From: an uncultured Lachnospiraceae bacterium
GTDB lineage: Bacteria > Bacillota > Clostridia > Lachnospirales > Lachnospiraceae
NCBI GenBank assembly: GCA_902777355.1
Contig: CACYTU010000010.1
Coordinates: forward strand, 1 to 39,217
Reading direction: 5' to 3'
DNA: 39,217 bases
The notes under the pieces were generated by a model, which worked only from the letters and a program-made list of their open reading frames with translations, did no database searches and had not been told where the DNA came from. This document shows positions 22,709 to 31,371 of the stretch, in pieces; the first letter of the stretch is position 1; each line of letters begins with the position of its first letter. The position numbers and the translations under genes are program-made.

Positions 22709-24271
22709 ATGAAGGCAAAAACATATCACGAATGGTTTCTGCGTCATCAGGAGAAGCTGATGGCAGAACTGGCTGAAGAAGGAGGCCGGACTAAAGAAGC
22801 CGATGAGGCCATGACGGTGGAAGTGGTGCGTTATTCGCACCTGAAAAACTTTATTCTGTCCGGGGAAAACCAGCCGGACATTCTCATCGCCTGTGACGAT
22901 GACGGAGAGCTGGCGGAGTACGCGGTTTCGATGATCCGCGCCTTTTTTGCGGAGCACCCGGATATCAATATGGTCTACGGAGACGAGGACCAGGTTTCGG
23001 ACGGAGTCCATGTCAGCCCCTGGCTGAAGCCTGACTGGTCGCCGGATACGTTTTTGTCTACTTTTTATTTCGGGAGTGTATTCGCGATCCGGTCGACGGC
23101 GCTGGGTCTGATCAATCCGGGCAAGCGCACGGCGCAGGAGTTTGAGCCTGAATCCAGGATCCTGGAAGATGCCGTGGAGGAGCAGGAGGCCAGGAGGACG
23201 GAGCCGGATAAGGCGCTGCGGTCCTGGATCTACGGTAAGCTTTGTCTGAAAGTCGCCCAGGCGGACGGCGGTTTTTCACGGCGCAGAGGGGAGAAAATGC
23301 CGATCGGGCACATTCCCGAGATCCTATTCCACGCCAGCGAGAAACCGGAGGCCTGGGACGCGGACCTGATCAGGGGATCCCTGACAGGCAGGTTCAGTCA
23401 GGCTTCCGCCACCACCCGTCTGATCAGTATCATCATACCCAGCAAGGACAATCCGTCGCTTCTGGAGCGCTGCCTGCGGTCTATCATAGAGTATGCCAAG
23501 GTGCCCTATGAGCTGATCATTGTGGACAATGGCAGCAGTGAGGAAAACCGCCGCAAGACCCAGAAACTCGTGGATGAGATCAACGCGGGGGAAATGTCCG
23601 CGGTCTATCTTTACCATAAGATGCCCTTCAATATGGCGCGCATGAACAACATGGGAGCCGCCTGCGCCAACGGAGAACTTCTTCTCTTCCTTCACGACGA
23701 TGTCGAGATCCGCAAGGCGGGATGGCTGTCCCATCTGTCCGAGAAAGCCAAACTCCCTTATGTGGGCGTGGTGGGGATAAAGCTCCTGTATCCTGAATCC
23801 AATGTGATCCAGCATGCGGGAATCATATCGGTCCCCGACGGGCCGGTCTACAAGCTCAGATTAAAGAGCAACGACGAGGTCTGGTACTACGGCTTCAACA
23901 AGGGCGTGCGCAATGTGCTGGCACTTTCGGGCGCCTGCATGATGGTGCGCAGCGAGGTGTTCGCGAAGGCAGGCGGATTTGACGAAGAACATTTCCCGGA
24001 CTGCTACACTGCAGTGGATTTCTGCTACCGGGTTTATGAGAACGGTTATTACAATGTTGTGCGAAACAACATGTATCTGTATTATTTTGATCCGGTCTCC
24101 AAGGAAAATCTGGAGACACTGGAGCAGAGGGAGAAGAACAGACCGGCGGAGCTCAGCTCGCTCAAGGCTCTTCATCCTCTGCGCAACGGAAATGACCCTT
24201 TCTACCACAAATATCTGACACAGGACAGCAGTGAACCGAAGTTCCTTCCGTCCCTGGAAACAGAGCAGTGA
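22709..24271 (+). CDS. Family 2 glycosyltransferase (1)
   Basis: A 520-residue enzyme. Residues 236-455 form a complete GT-A domain: LISIIIPSKDNPSLLERCLRSI, IIVDNGSS (270-277), LLLFLHDDVEI with the DxD-like metal site (D330-D331), then LSGACMMVRSEVFAKAGGFDE and DFCYRVYENGY. The N-terminal part carries a partial second domain of the same type (INMVYGDEDQVSDGVH...WLKPDWSPDTFLSTFYFG, 86-122) that lacks the nucleotide-binding start. This matches the C-terminal-heavy half of tandem GT2 proteins acting on rhamnan or O-antigen-like cell-wall glycans. AGGAG precedes the ATG. Another family 2 gene follows at 66 bases, probably in the same operon. Confidence 0.9.
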   Translation: MKAKTYHEWFLRHQEKLMAELAEEGGRTKEADEAMTVEVVRYSHLKNFILSGENQPDILIACDDDGELAEYAVSMIRAFFAEHPDINMVYGDEDQVSDGVHVSPWLKPDWSPDTFLSTFYFGSVFAIRSTALGLINPGKRTAQEFEPESRILEDAVEEQEARRTEPDKALRSWIYGKLCLKVAQADGGFSRRRGEKMPIGHIPEILFHASEKPEAWDADLIRGSLTGRFSQASATTRLISIIIPSKDNPSLLERCLRSIIEYAKVPYELIIVDNGSSEENRRKTQKLVDEINAGEMSAVYLYHKMPFNMARMNNMGAACANGELLLFLHDDVEIRKAGWLSHLSEKAKLPYVGVVGIKLLYPESNVIQHAGIISVPDGPVYKLRLKSNDEVWYYGFNKGVRNVLALSGACMMVRSEVFAKAGGFDEEHFPDCYTAVDFCYRVYENGYYNVVRNNMYLYYFDPVSKENLETLEQREKNRPAELSSLKALHPLRNGNDPFYHKYLTQDSSEPKFLPSLETEQ

Positions 24272-24302
24272 CCCGAAGCTCTTTTACAGCCGGAAACAGA
24301 AA
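24229..24302 (+). repeat. 37-bp imperfect duplication of the 3' end of glycosyltransferase 1
   Basis: cagtgaaccgaag...ggaaacagag at 24229 is followed at 24266 by cagtgacccgaag...ggaaacagaa. The first unit is coding, and the TGA stop lies in the first bases of the second unit. The copies are diverged in the middle. Confidence 0.6.
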
Positions 24303-24337
24303 TTACAAAACTGACCGGGTTTTAGAGAGGTGCAGCC

Positions 24338-25669
24338 GTGTCTCCAATAGGTTTGATTCGAAATAAACTGACATCTGCAGGAGCAAAGAGCGCGGAGCAG
24401 ATCCGCGCGGCTGCAGTGCGCGCTACTGCACGCAACAGGAAAGAACCATATTCCTATAAAGACCCGCAGGAAGATGTTCTTCTGATGCAGGAGACTGTCT
24501 CCGAGCGGATGATGGAGGGCGAGGAGCCCTCTGTCGTTCTGGGCTCCTCAGTCTTTTTGCGAGAGGGAGCGCTGCCACCCTTTTTTTCCATTTTTATCAC
24601 TGTGCGTGAACCTGATCTGCGTCTTTTCAGAGCCACTCTGACATCGGTTCTGCAGCAGACATACGGAAGCTTTGAGCTGTATATCCTGGACCACGGGATT
24701 TCCGATCAGGTAAGGGATGTGATCGGCTGGTACAGGGAGAAGAGGCTTCACTATCTGGATATCTCTGACGGGAACGGACCGCTTGGCATGTACAACCGCG
24801 CGGCGGCTCAGGCGGAAGGAGATTATATCCTAAGGATCGAGTGCGGGGATCTCCTGACCAAAGATGCCTTGTTTGAGGCAGCGCTGGCTATCATGCAGAC
24901 AGACGCGGAGATTTTGTATGCCGATGAGGACAGGAGAGACGCCCGCGGAAAGCATTTTTCAGATCCCTGGTTCAAGCCCGACTTCAGCATTGACTATCTG
25001 TTCGCGGTTGACTATATGTCCAGGATCCTGATCGTGCGCCGCTCTCTTTTTCTGGCGCTGCGTTTCAGGGACGGCTATGAGGAGGCGCCGGAGTACGATT
25101 TTATCCTCCGCGCGCCCAAATCCGGAATCCATCATATCCCCAGAGTCCTCTGCCACGTCTATCAGAAGGGAAATCCGCCCGCCGACCAGATCGACTGCAG
25201 AAAGCGGGCCCTGGAGGACTATTTCCGCGTCCGGAATACCCGCGCGGCCGTGCGGCCTTCGCGCCTGACCGGCATTATGGAGATCGAATACATCCCCGAT
25301 ATATTCGCTGCCAGACCCATGGTGGGCATCGTGGGGGGAAAAGTCCTGAACGAGAAGCACAGGATCATCGGCGGGATGCTGGATGAGCGGGGCAATCTTT
25401 TGTTCGCGGGATGGGATGAAGCGGAAGAGGGTCCGCGCATGATCGCGCAGACAACCCGCAACGCCTGGTCGGTTGATGTGCGCTGCATGAAGATCCGGCC
25501 TGAACTGCAGGGCCTCTACAAAGAAGTATTCGGCTGTTCCTATGAGGGACATATCATGCACAGCGGAGATCAGTTGGGTGTGCTCAGCAGAGAATTCTGC
25601 GCCCGGGTGAGGGAAATGGGATACACCATTATCTGGAACCCGACACTTAAGAGAATCGCCCGACCCTGA
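24338..25669 (+). CDS. Family 2 glycosyltransferase (2)
   Basis: A 443-residue enzyme with GTG start (GAGAGGTG is 5 bases upstream). Residues 80-300 contain a family 2 GT-A domain: FFSIFITVREPDLRLFRATLTSVLQQTYGSFELYILD, YNRAAAQAEGDYILRIECGD, and the metal site YADEDRR (194-200) followed by WFKPDFSIDYL. The first strand has FITVREP where most enzymes have IPTYN or IPTKN. The C-terminal half (330-443, VGIVGGKVLNEKHRIIGG...) resembles the acceptor half of a second domain but lacks its nucleotide-binding part. It mirrors the upstream gene, as if a tandem two-domain enzyme had been split and shuffled. Likely acts in cell-surface glycan assembly. Confidence 0.85.
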   Translation: MSPIGLIRNKLTSAGAKSAEQIRAAAVRATARNRKEPYSYKDPQEDVLLMQETVSERMMEGEEPSVVLGSSVFLREGALPPFFSIFITVREPDLRLFRATLTSVLQQTYGSFELYILDHGISDQVRDVIGWYREKRLHYLDISDGNGPLGMYNRAAAQAEGDYILRIECGDLLTKDALFEAALAIMQTDAEILYADEDRRDARGKHFSDPWFKPDFSIDYLFAVDYMSRILIVRRSLFLALRFRDGYEEAPEYDFILRAPKSGIHHIPRVLCHVYQKGNPPADQIDCRKRALEDYFRVRNTRAAVRPSRLTGIMEIEYIPDIFAARPMVGIVGGKVLNEKHRIIGGMLDERGNLLFAGWDEAEEGPRMIAQTTRNAWSVDVRCMKIRPELQGLYKEVFGCSYEGHIMHSGDQLGVLSREFCARVREMGYTIIWNPTLKRIARP

Positions 25670-25798
25670 GCCTGAATGTGACCGGGTTTTTTGTGAACCG
25701 GAGAAAGTTCTGAAAGAGTCTCCGCCGATATATGCCCTGCAGGTGTGACCGGGACAGGTGTTTTTGCGAGCAGATTAATATATAACCGGAAAAGAAAC

Positions 25799-25982
25799 GT
25801 GAAAAAGGACCATAAAAAGAAGTATAGAAAAAAATTATAAAAAAGATCATAAAAAAGATCATAAAAATGATCATAAAAATGATTGTAAAAAAGGATCATA
25901 AAAAAAGATCGTAAAAAAAGGATCAAAAAAAGGATTATAAAAAAATCGTAAACAAGGATCAAAAAAGGATCATAAAAGAACT
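25799..25982. repeat. A-rich degenerate repeats (rgatcataaaaa)
   Basis: About ten copies of a 13-20-bp unit, aaaaaagRatcataaaaa with variants, nearly devoid of C. It lies between glycosyltransferases 2 and 3. A weak hairpin aataaagga/tccttttatt (26009-26050) joins it to the hairpin element at 26041. Confidence 0.8.
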
Positions 25983-26040
25983 GGAATAAAAGTAAGAAAG
26001 TGAAATAGAGACAGAAATAATAAAGGATCTGTTCCGGCAG

Positions 26041-26219
26041 GTCCTTTTATTCTTCATCGCGCAAGATTCGCAGGCGGGTCTTGATTTCGCGGGAATACGG
26101 TAACTCCGCGTATTGATACAAGGGCAGGACCGGTTGATCTGCAAAGTCCCGGACCGGAGTTATGTAACCACTGAGAATCCTGAGGCTGCACATCGCAGCT
26201 TTGCGGACCGGGCTTTTAA
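26041..26219. mobile_element. Hairpin element, locus 2
   Basis: Shares gtccttttattcttcatcg plus Ygcaa with locus 1 (10067-10090), one mismatch in 24. It lacks the cccgtgact hairpin but has the next one: aagattcgc-ag-gcgggtctt (26063-26082), which keeps all nine pairs of the locus 1 stem through two T-G wobbles. gcgtattgatac at about 26113 corresponds to gcgtatgattac in locus 1, and the right end (acatcg ... ccgggctttt, 26190-26218) recalls 10432-10471. The repeated order of blocks suggests one element family in two sizes. Confidence 0.5.
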
Positions 26220-26264
26220 TTGCGTGAGACGCGCTTTTCGCCTGGAGGAGATCTGGAGGAGATA

Positions 26265-27638
26265 ATGAAAGAGATTACAGCGGTTCTGCCGGTGAGAAAC
26301 TGCCGGCAGCAGCTTGGAAAATGCCTGAAAGCCTTATCTGCCGGGACAGTCGTGCCGGAGATCATAGTCGTGGATGACGGATCCGGGGACGGAACGGCTG
26401 AGATGGTGAAAAAACACTGGCCCTCTGCGGTGTATCTGCCCCTTTCAGGGCATTTGGGATATGCCCACGCCGCGAATGCGGGACTGCGTCTGGTGCGCTC
26501 TGAATACGCGTTCCTGATCCGCCCCGACCTGTGCCCCGGCAGATCCTGTATAGAAAAACTGCTGGAAGCTATGCGCCCGGACAAGGGCTTTGTCAAGGAC
26601 TTTGAAGAGGGCTCTGAAAAAGGCCATGAAAAAGGCCATGAAAAAGGCCGTGAAAAAGGCTCTGAAAAAGACCCGGAAGAGGGGAAGGGGAATGCAGGAC
26701 ATGAGGGAAATGCCGGACATGTTTTCTGCGCGGTTCCCCTGTTTCTGAAAGCTGAAAAGGAAAAAATGCCGCAGGCGGACCCGGGAGAAGAGGAGTCTTC
26801 AAAGCGCGGGGCTGCTGCCTCCGGGAAAGGTGTCAGCGGAAAAGTCCGCGGGATTTCCGAGGAAGGCAGGGGCGCTGTCTCCGGCAAAAGCCGGGAGATT
26901 TCCGCTGAAGGCAGGGACGCTGCCTCCGGCAAAAGCCGTGAGAGCTCCGGGAAAGGCAGGGGCGCTGCCTCCGGAAAAGTCCGGGAGATTCTCGCGGTGC
27001 GCGACGGCTGCGCCATGTACAGCATGAAAGCTCTGGAAGAAATCGGCTGGTTCGACGAGCGTCACTTCGACGGCCTCGAGGCCTTGGACCTGAGCCTTCG
27101 CGGGGCTCTGTACGGATACCGCACCGTGGAGGCTGCGGGAGCGGCCGTCAGGCCCTTTGCGCGCAAAGATTCCGGGAGCGCCAATGCGAAAGGACCCGGA
27201 GAGGGATGGAAAGCAGATACTTTTCACCGTCAGCTTGCGGCGGGAAACGGCCGCTATGTTTTTTATAAAAATCTCCCCCTGGCCCAGCGCCTTCTGGGAC
27301 TGCCCCTCTATGCGCTGGCTGACCTGGCGCAGGCGGCTTCCTTCGCCGGACACGGGGAGCTGGCGGAATATAGAATGGCCCTGACCCGGGGCCGCGCCCT
27401 CTGCAGCCTGGAGAAGGAAAAACGCCTGGCACTTGATGAGGGTGTCTCTGTCTATCCGGAAAACATGGCAGATGCCTGCTTTTTGGGGATGAGCCGGGAG
27501 GCGGAGAGAACCTATCCTCTGTTTCTGGCGGAAAAAGAACTGTTCAGCCCCGGCAGGCTCCTGCGGTATCTGCACATTCAGAATATTCTCGCGGGCGATC
27601 TGCGCGGACTGATCCGCCTGTATAAAAATTGTCAGTAA
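26265..27638 (+). CDS. Family 2 glycosyltransferase (3) interrupted by low-complexity repeats
   Basis: A 457-residue protein. Residues 1-105 hold the start of a GT-A domain: ITAVLPVRNCRQQLGKCLKAL, PEIIVVDDGSGDGTAEM (D37-D38), LGYAHAANAGLRLVRSEYAFLIRPD. Residues 114-245 are an insert: EKGH-type four-residue repeats, then three 15-residue repeats (GRGAVSGKSREISAE and variants, nt 26865-26999). The catalytic domain resumes at about 245 with VRDGCAMYSMKALEEIGWFDERHFDGLEALDLSLRGALYGYRTVEAAGA. A helical C-terminal region follows. GGAGG is 6 bases before the ATG; a TTG at 26220 opens a longer frame without support. Whether the enzyme folds with the insert is uncertain. Confidence 0.75.
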   Translation: MKEITAVLPVRNCRQQLGKCLKALSAGTVVPEIIVVDDGSGDGTAEMVKKHWPSAVYLPLSGHLGYAHAANAGLRLVRSEYAFLIRPDLCPGRSCIEKLLEAMRPDKGFVKDFEEGSEKGHEKGHEKGREKGSEKDPEEGKGNAGHEGNAGHVFCAVPLFLKAEKEKMPQADPGEEESSKRGAAASGKGVSGKVRGISEEGRGAVSGKSREISAEGRDAASGKSRESSGKGRGAASGKVREILAVRDGCAMYSMKALEEIGWFDERHFDGLEALDLSLRGALYGYRTVEAAGAAVRPFARKDSGSANAKGPGEGWKADTFHRQLAAGNGRYVFYKNLPLAQRLLGLPLYALADLAQAASFAGHGELAEYRMALTRGRALCSLEKEKRLALDEGVSVYPENMADACFLGMSREAERTYPLFLAEKELFSPGRLLRYLHIQNILAGDLRGLIRLYKNCQ

Positions 27639-27642
27639 TTAA

Positions 27643-27783
27643 TCTAAATATTATGCCAATTTTTCATCCGTTTTCCTCAAAGAAGAGTCGGATTTTGACG
27701 ATATTGTCGAAATTGCGAAAGATTACTTAGGATATTTGGGACTACTGTCTGAAAATGAGAAGACCACATGTTCTCAATTGTAA
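27643..27783 (+). pseudogene. Low-GC open fragment, possible gene remnant
   Basis: An open frame of 46 codons ending at TAA 27781-27783 reads like real protein (VFLKEESDFDDIVEIAKDYLG, then YLGLLSENEKTT) but has no ATG or GTG start and no ribosome binding site. It is clearly more AT-rich than its neighbours. It may be the tail of a gene whose front has been lost. The rest of the gap to 28043 shows no gene. Confidence 0.35.
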
Positions 27784-28043
27784 AAGGATACGGATGATGT
27801 TATCATATGTGTAATCCCAAGGCATGACTACAATATATAGGGCTTCTCATAAGGCTGAATACAAATTTCGGCTTTATGGCACAGCAGGAAGAGAAGCTGC
27901 GGGCGCCGCCTCACACAGGCTGCGCGTCTGCCGGAAGCGGTCCGGAGCATTGTTTCTGTGTCCGCAGGGCATCTGCGGCGGTGCTGTCTGCTGTGGCCGG
28001 AGGGACATATTTTTTCAACGCCATTCATTATCGGAGGGCTGTA

Positions 28044-28673
28044 ATGCGCAACACGATCCCTATTATGGAACTGAACGATCCGGATGAACTGATCCGCGCC
28101 AACGGGGCGGCGGAGGCCGCACAGACGGACCGGCTTCGGGAAGAGGTCAGTGATTATACTCAGGTGATCGAGCAGCTCCGCGATCTCTATGACCGGAACA
28201 ATGAGCTGGTGCAGAAGCTTCAGTTCATGAACCGGAGCCAGACGGAAGAGATCCGCCGTCTCCTGCAGGAGAACAACGACAGGATTTCGGAAAAGCTGGC
28301 GGCACTGCAGGGCACGGATACGAAGGCACTGCAGGAAGAGGTCTCGGCAGTTGTGGGCACTTCGCAGGAGGCGGTCGTGACTGCCATTGAGCAGGCACAG
28401 GAAAAGAACGCCCGACTGCAGCAGCAGTCCGACGACTTCAATCATAAAGAGAACGTCAGAGTATACAGAAATATTCAGGCATCCATGATCGCTGAGCTCG
28501 GCAAACAGACACAGGAGCTCGGTGCCCGTCTGGATGCCCTTCAGGAGAGCACCCGTCCCGATCCCGCGGATACTTTTATGCGGAAGATCACTTTCGGGCT
28601 TCTGGCTGTGGTCCTTGTGATCCAGCTTCTGGAAGGAGTCGGTCTGCTGACACTCCTGCTGTCCATGCACTGA
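28044..28673 (+). CDS. Coiled-coil protein with C-terminal membrane anchor
   Basis: A 209-residue protein of unknown family. Residues about 25-175 are almost entirely helical and charged (heptad-like LREEVSDYTQVIEQLRDLYDRNN, IRRLLQENNDRISEKLAALQ), predicting a long coiled coil. A single hydrophobic helix at the C-terminus (ITFGLLAVVLVIQLLEGVGLLTLLLSMH) would anchor it in the membrane with the coil in the cytoplasm. An upstream ATG at 27876 gives a longer frame, but GGAGGG lies 6 bases before 28044, and the extra sequence is of unlikely composition. No motif suggests an activity; it could be a scaffold or a sensor stalk. Confidence 0.75.
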   Translation: MRNTIPIMELNDPDELIRANGAAEAAQTDRLREEVSDYTQVIEQLRDLYDRNNELVQKLQFMNRSQTEEIRRLLQENNDRISEKLAALQGTDTKALQEEVSAVVGTSQEAVVTAIEQAQEKNARLQQQSDDFNHKENVRVYRNIQASMIAELGKQTQELGARLDALQESTRPDPADTFMRKITFGLLAVVLVIQLLEGVGLLTLLLSMH

Positions 28674-28805
28674 GGTTCTTTTTGACGCTTGAAGGATACC
28701 GATTCCGCTGTTTCGCGGCGCGGACCGGTCCGGAAGCGGATCTTATGTGATTTGAAGTGAATTTTTTGATTTGTAATCCAACCAGAGTTTGAATACTGCG
28801 AGGTC

Positions 28806-29555
28806 ATGACCGTAGCTATGGCAAGACAGTACTGGCGCCCTTCCAATATGTTATATCCAGTCCCGGCTGTAATGATCAGCTGCGCGGATGAAGAGGGGCG
28901 GAGCAATATTATGACAGCGGCCTGGACCGGCACGATCTGCAGTGATCCTGTGATGGTCTCCGTGTCCATCCGTCCGGAGCGGTACTCTCACGATATCATC
29001 GCCCGGACAGGGGAATTTGTCATCAATCTCACTACGGAACAGCTGACATACGCGGCGGATTTCTGCGGAGTCAGGTCCGGCAGGGATGTGGACAAGTTTG
29101 AACACCTGCATCTGACCAGGGTTCCCTCCCGCTGTGTCAGCGCACCCTCCATCGGGGAGAGTCCTGTCTGCCTGGAGTGCCTCGTGACCGCGGTCGAGAA
29201 GCTTGGGACCCACGACCTGTTTATCGCAAAGGTCGTTCAGGTCTCTGTGGACGAGCAGTATCTGGACAAAAAGGGGCGCCTGGTGCTCGAAGACGCGGGT
29301 CTCGTGGCCTATGTACACGGTGTTTACCTCTCCCTGGGGAAAAAGCTCGGCACTTTCGGCTTTTCCGTTCGGAAAAAGGGCGGCGCCAAAAGGATGGGCA
29401 GCACGAAATCTGCAAAAGCGAAGGCGGAAAAGCGGGAAAAAGCCGACAGGCGCAAGCCCGCGGATCTGCTGAAAGCCTCCGCAAAACCGGAGAAGCGCAA
29501 AGCCGCCGAAAAGCGGAACCGGGCTGTAAAACCGGAGAAGCGCAAGGTCCGCTGA
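28806..29555 (+). CDS. Flavin reductase family protein with Lys/Arg-rich repeat tail
   Basis: A 249-residue protein. Residues 1-190 are a flavin reductase/flavoredoxin domain: MLYPVPAVMISCADEEGRSNIMTAAWTGTIC, then SVSIRPERYSHDIIARTGEFVINL, which are the FMN-contacting segments of the family. It would transfer electrons through bound FMN. From about residue 192 the tail is basic, and its end consists of a 15-residue repeat (KPEKRKAAEKRNRAV) cut short in the second copy by a one-base insertion. A related tail may once have been longer. GAGG is only two bases before the first ATG; the ATG at 28818 is an alternative start. Confidence 0.82.
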   Translation: MTVAMARQYWRPSNMLYPVPAVMISCADEEGRSNIMTAAWTGTICSDPVMVSVSIRPERYSHDIIARTGEFVINLTTEQLTYAADFCGVRSGRDVDKFEHLHLTRVPSRCVSAPSIGESPVCLECLVTAVEKLGTHDLFIAKVVQVSVDEQYLDKKGRLVLEDAGLVAYVHGVYLSLGKKLGTFGFSVRKKGGAKRMGSTKSAKAKAEKREKADRRKPADLLKASAKPEKRKAAEKRNRAVKPEKRKVR

Positions 29556-29710
29556 AAAGCGGACCCGGGCTGTAAAACCGGAGAAGCGCAAGGCCGCTGA
29601 AAAGCGGAACCGCGCTGTAAAACCGGAGAAGCGCAAGGCCGCCGAAAAGCGGACCCGGGCTGTAAAACCGGAGAAGCGCAAGGCCCGCTGAAAAGCGGAT
29701 CAAAGCTGTA
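29484..29710 (+). repeat. 45-bp tandem repeats spanning the stop of the flavin reductase gene
   Basis: Units starting aaaccggagaagcgcaaRgc occur at 29484, 29529, 29575, 29620 and 29665. Four are 45 bp and stay in frame; the second is 46 bp because of an extra base (aaggtccgctga against aaagccgccgaa), which creates the stop codon. The last also has an extra base. Three of five copies are therefore noncoding. Confidence 0.93.
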
Positions 29711-29839
29711 AGGCCGTCCGTGAGCAGGTGAAGACCGCACCTGTAAAGAAAAGGATAATAAAAAAGATAAATCCCGATGCCCGGTCCCTGCCGGAAAAAC
29801 AGGGGAGAGCCGGAGCACATTTTTATAAAAGGGGCATAA

Positions 29840-31138
29840 ATGGAACACTATATAGTGAAGGGGGGCAATCCCCTTACCGGTGAAGTGGAGATCGCAGGCG
29901 CTAAGAATGCCGCGCTGGGCATTCTGGCCGCTTCTGTCATGACCAATGAGACCGTGACACTTGAAAATATCCCGGATGTCAGCGACATCCGCGCGATCCT
30001 GAAGGCAATCCAGTCGATCGGAGCCCATGTGGAAAAGATCGACCGCCACTGTTACAGGATCAACGGATCCATGATCAATCATAACGCGATCGTGGACAAC
30101 GACTATGTCCGCAAGATCAGAGGTTCTTATTACCTGATCGGAGCTCTTCTGGGCAAGCACCGCCGCGCGTCGGTGGCACTTCCCGGCGGATGTAATATCG
30201 GACTTCGCCCAATCGACCAGCACATCAAGGGCTTCCGTGCCCTGGGCGCGGATGTGCGCCTGGCGCCTCCCGGAATGGTCATCGCGGAAGCCGAAGTCCT
30301 CAGGGGCGCTCATATTTACATGGATGTTGTCTCCGTCGGAGCGACGATTAATATCATGATGGCCTCTGTTATGGCAGACGGTGTGACGATTATTGAAAAT
30401 GCGGCCAAGGAGCCTCATGTCGTCGACACGGCCAATTTCCTCAACAGCATGGGAGCCAGAATAAAGGGTGCGGGCACGGATGTGATCCGCATCAAGGGAG
30501 TGGAGAAACTCCACGGCACCAACTATTCCATCATCCCCGATCAGATCGAGGCGGGAACATTTATGTTTGCGGCAGCTGCCACCAAGGGAGATGTCGTGAT
30601 CAAAAATGTCATTCCCAAGCATCTTGAGTCTCTCACAGCCAAGCTTCTGGAGATCGGATGTCAGATCCACGAATCGGACGATGAGATCCGTGTTGTCGCC
30701 ACGAGGCGGCTGGGTTCCACAAACGCCAAGACCCTTCCCTATCCCGGTTTTCCGACTGACATGCAGCCGCAGATCACAGTCCTTCTGGGACTTTCCCGCG
30801 GGATCAGTATTGTCACCGAGAGCATTTTCGAGAACCGCTTTAAATATGTGGATGAGCTCACGAAGATGGGCGCCCACATTCAGGTCGAGGGCAACAGCGC
30901 TATTGTGGACGGCGTAGAAAAATACACCGGAGCCAATCTGAGTTCCCCTGATCTGCGCGCGGGAGCAGCCCTCGTGATCGCGGCCCTCGCCGCTGAGGGA
31001 ATTTCCGAAGTCTTCGATATCAAGTACATCGAGCGCGGATATGAGGACTTCCCCGAAAAGCTCCGCAGGCTCGGCGCTGAGATCGAGAAAATTGATACTG
31101 AAGTAGAGAAGAGACGATTTAAGTTCCGGGTGGGATGA
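29840..31138 (+). CDS. murA: UDP-N-acetylglucosamine 1-carboxyvinyltransferase
   Basis: A 432-residue EPSP-synthase-fold enzyme. It transfers enolpyruvate from PEP to UDP-GlcNAc, the first committed step of peptidoglycan synthesis, in the cytoplasm. K22 (AGAKNAAL) and catalytic C118 in LPGGCNIGLRPIDQH are in place, as is the FPTDMQPQ segment with its catalytic Asp. The presence of Cys rather than Asp at 118 predicts fosfomycin sensitivity at the target level. Length is slightly above the usual 417-420. The start is preceded by AAAGGGG. It stands alone, ended by the terminator at 31207. Confidence 0.97.
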   Translation: MEHYIVKGGNPLTGEVEIAGAKNAALGILAASVMTNETVTLENIPDVSDIRAILKAIQSIGAHVEKIDRHCYRINGSMINHNAIVDNDYVRKIRGSYYLIGALLGKHRRASVALPGGCNIGLRPIDQHIKGFRALGADVRLAPPGMVIAEAEVLRGAHIYMDVVSVGATINIMMASVMADGVTIIENAAKEPHVVDTANFLNSMGARIKGAGTDVIRIKGVEKLHGTNYSIIPDQIEAGTFMFAAAATKGDVVIKNVIPKHLESLTAKLLEIGCQIHESDDEIRVVATRRLGSTNAKTLPYPGFPTDMQPQITVLLGLSRGISIVTESIFENRFKYVDELTKMGAHIQVEGNSAIVDGVEKYTGANLSSPDLRAGAALVIAALAAEGISEVFDIKYIERGYEDFPEKLRRLGAEIEKIDTEVEKRRFKFRVG

Positions 31139-31206
31139 ACCTTTTTTTGCGCGGCACCGGAACGGACCCCGTTCCGGCCGGTGAACAGCAGACTGCCAAT
31201 TCAGAG

Positions 31207-31246
31207 GCCCTCGCAGCAGTAACATGCGGGGGCTTTTTCTGTTTTT
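31207..31246 (+). terminator. Terminator of murA
   Basis: gccctcgc (31207-31214) pairs with gcgggggc (31226-31233; one G-T pair), followed by TTTTTCTGTTTTTT. An additional perfect hairpin without T-run, ccggaacgg/ccgttccgg, lies at 31157-31177. Confidence 0.85.
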
Positions 31247-31290
31247 TGTGATTTGCCCGGGATGACCGGAACTATCTGACGGAAGTGGCT

Positions 31291-31315
31291 GCCGGCGTCC
31301 GACCGGACGGCCGGC
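31291..31315. other. Hairpin in the ribU leader
   Basis: gccggc-gtccg / cggac-g-gccggc forms an 11-bp stem with one bulge. It lies about 57 bases before the ribU start. The FMN riboswitch sequence blocks expected upstream of riboflavin transporters are not present. Confidence 0.45.
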
Positions 31316-31371
31316 GCGGGAAACAATTGTTAAACCTGTCCGATGAATGAAAAATTGAAAGGGGAATCATT

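Noticed and set aside
29324-31225. 633-residue open frame on the minus strand opposite murA
   Set aside because: It lies antisense to a certain gene, its first part is the reverse of the 45-bp repeats, and no ribosome binding site or domain is evident.
31247-31371. FMN riboswitch upstream of ribU
   Set aside because: The conserved blocks of the RFN element are missing; only a simple GC hairpin is seen.
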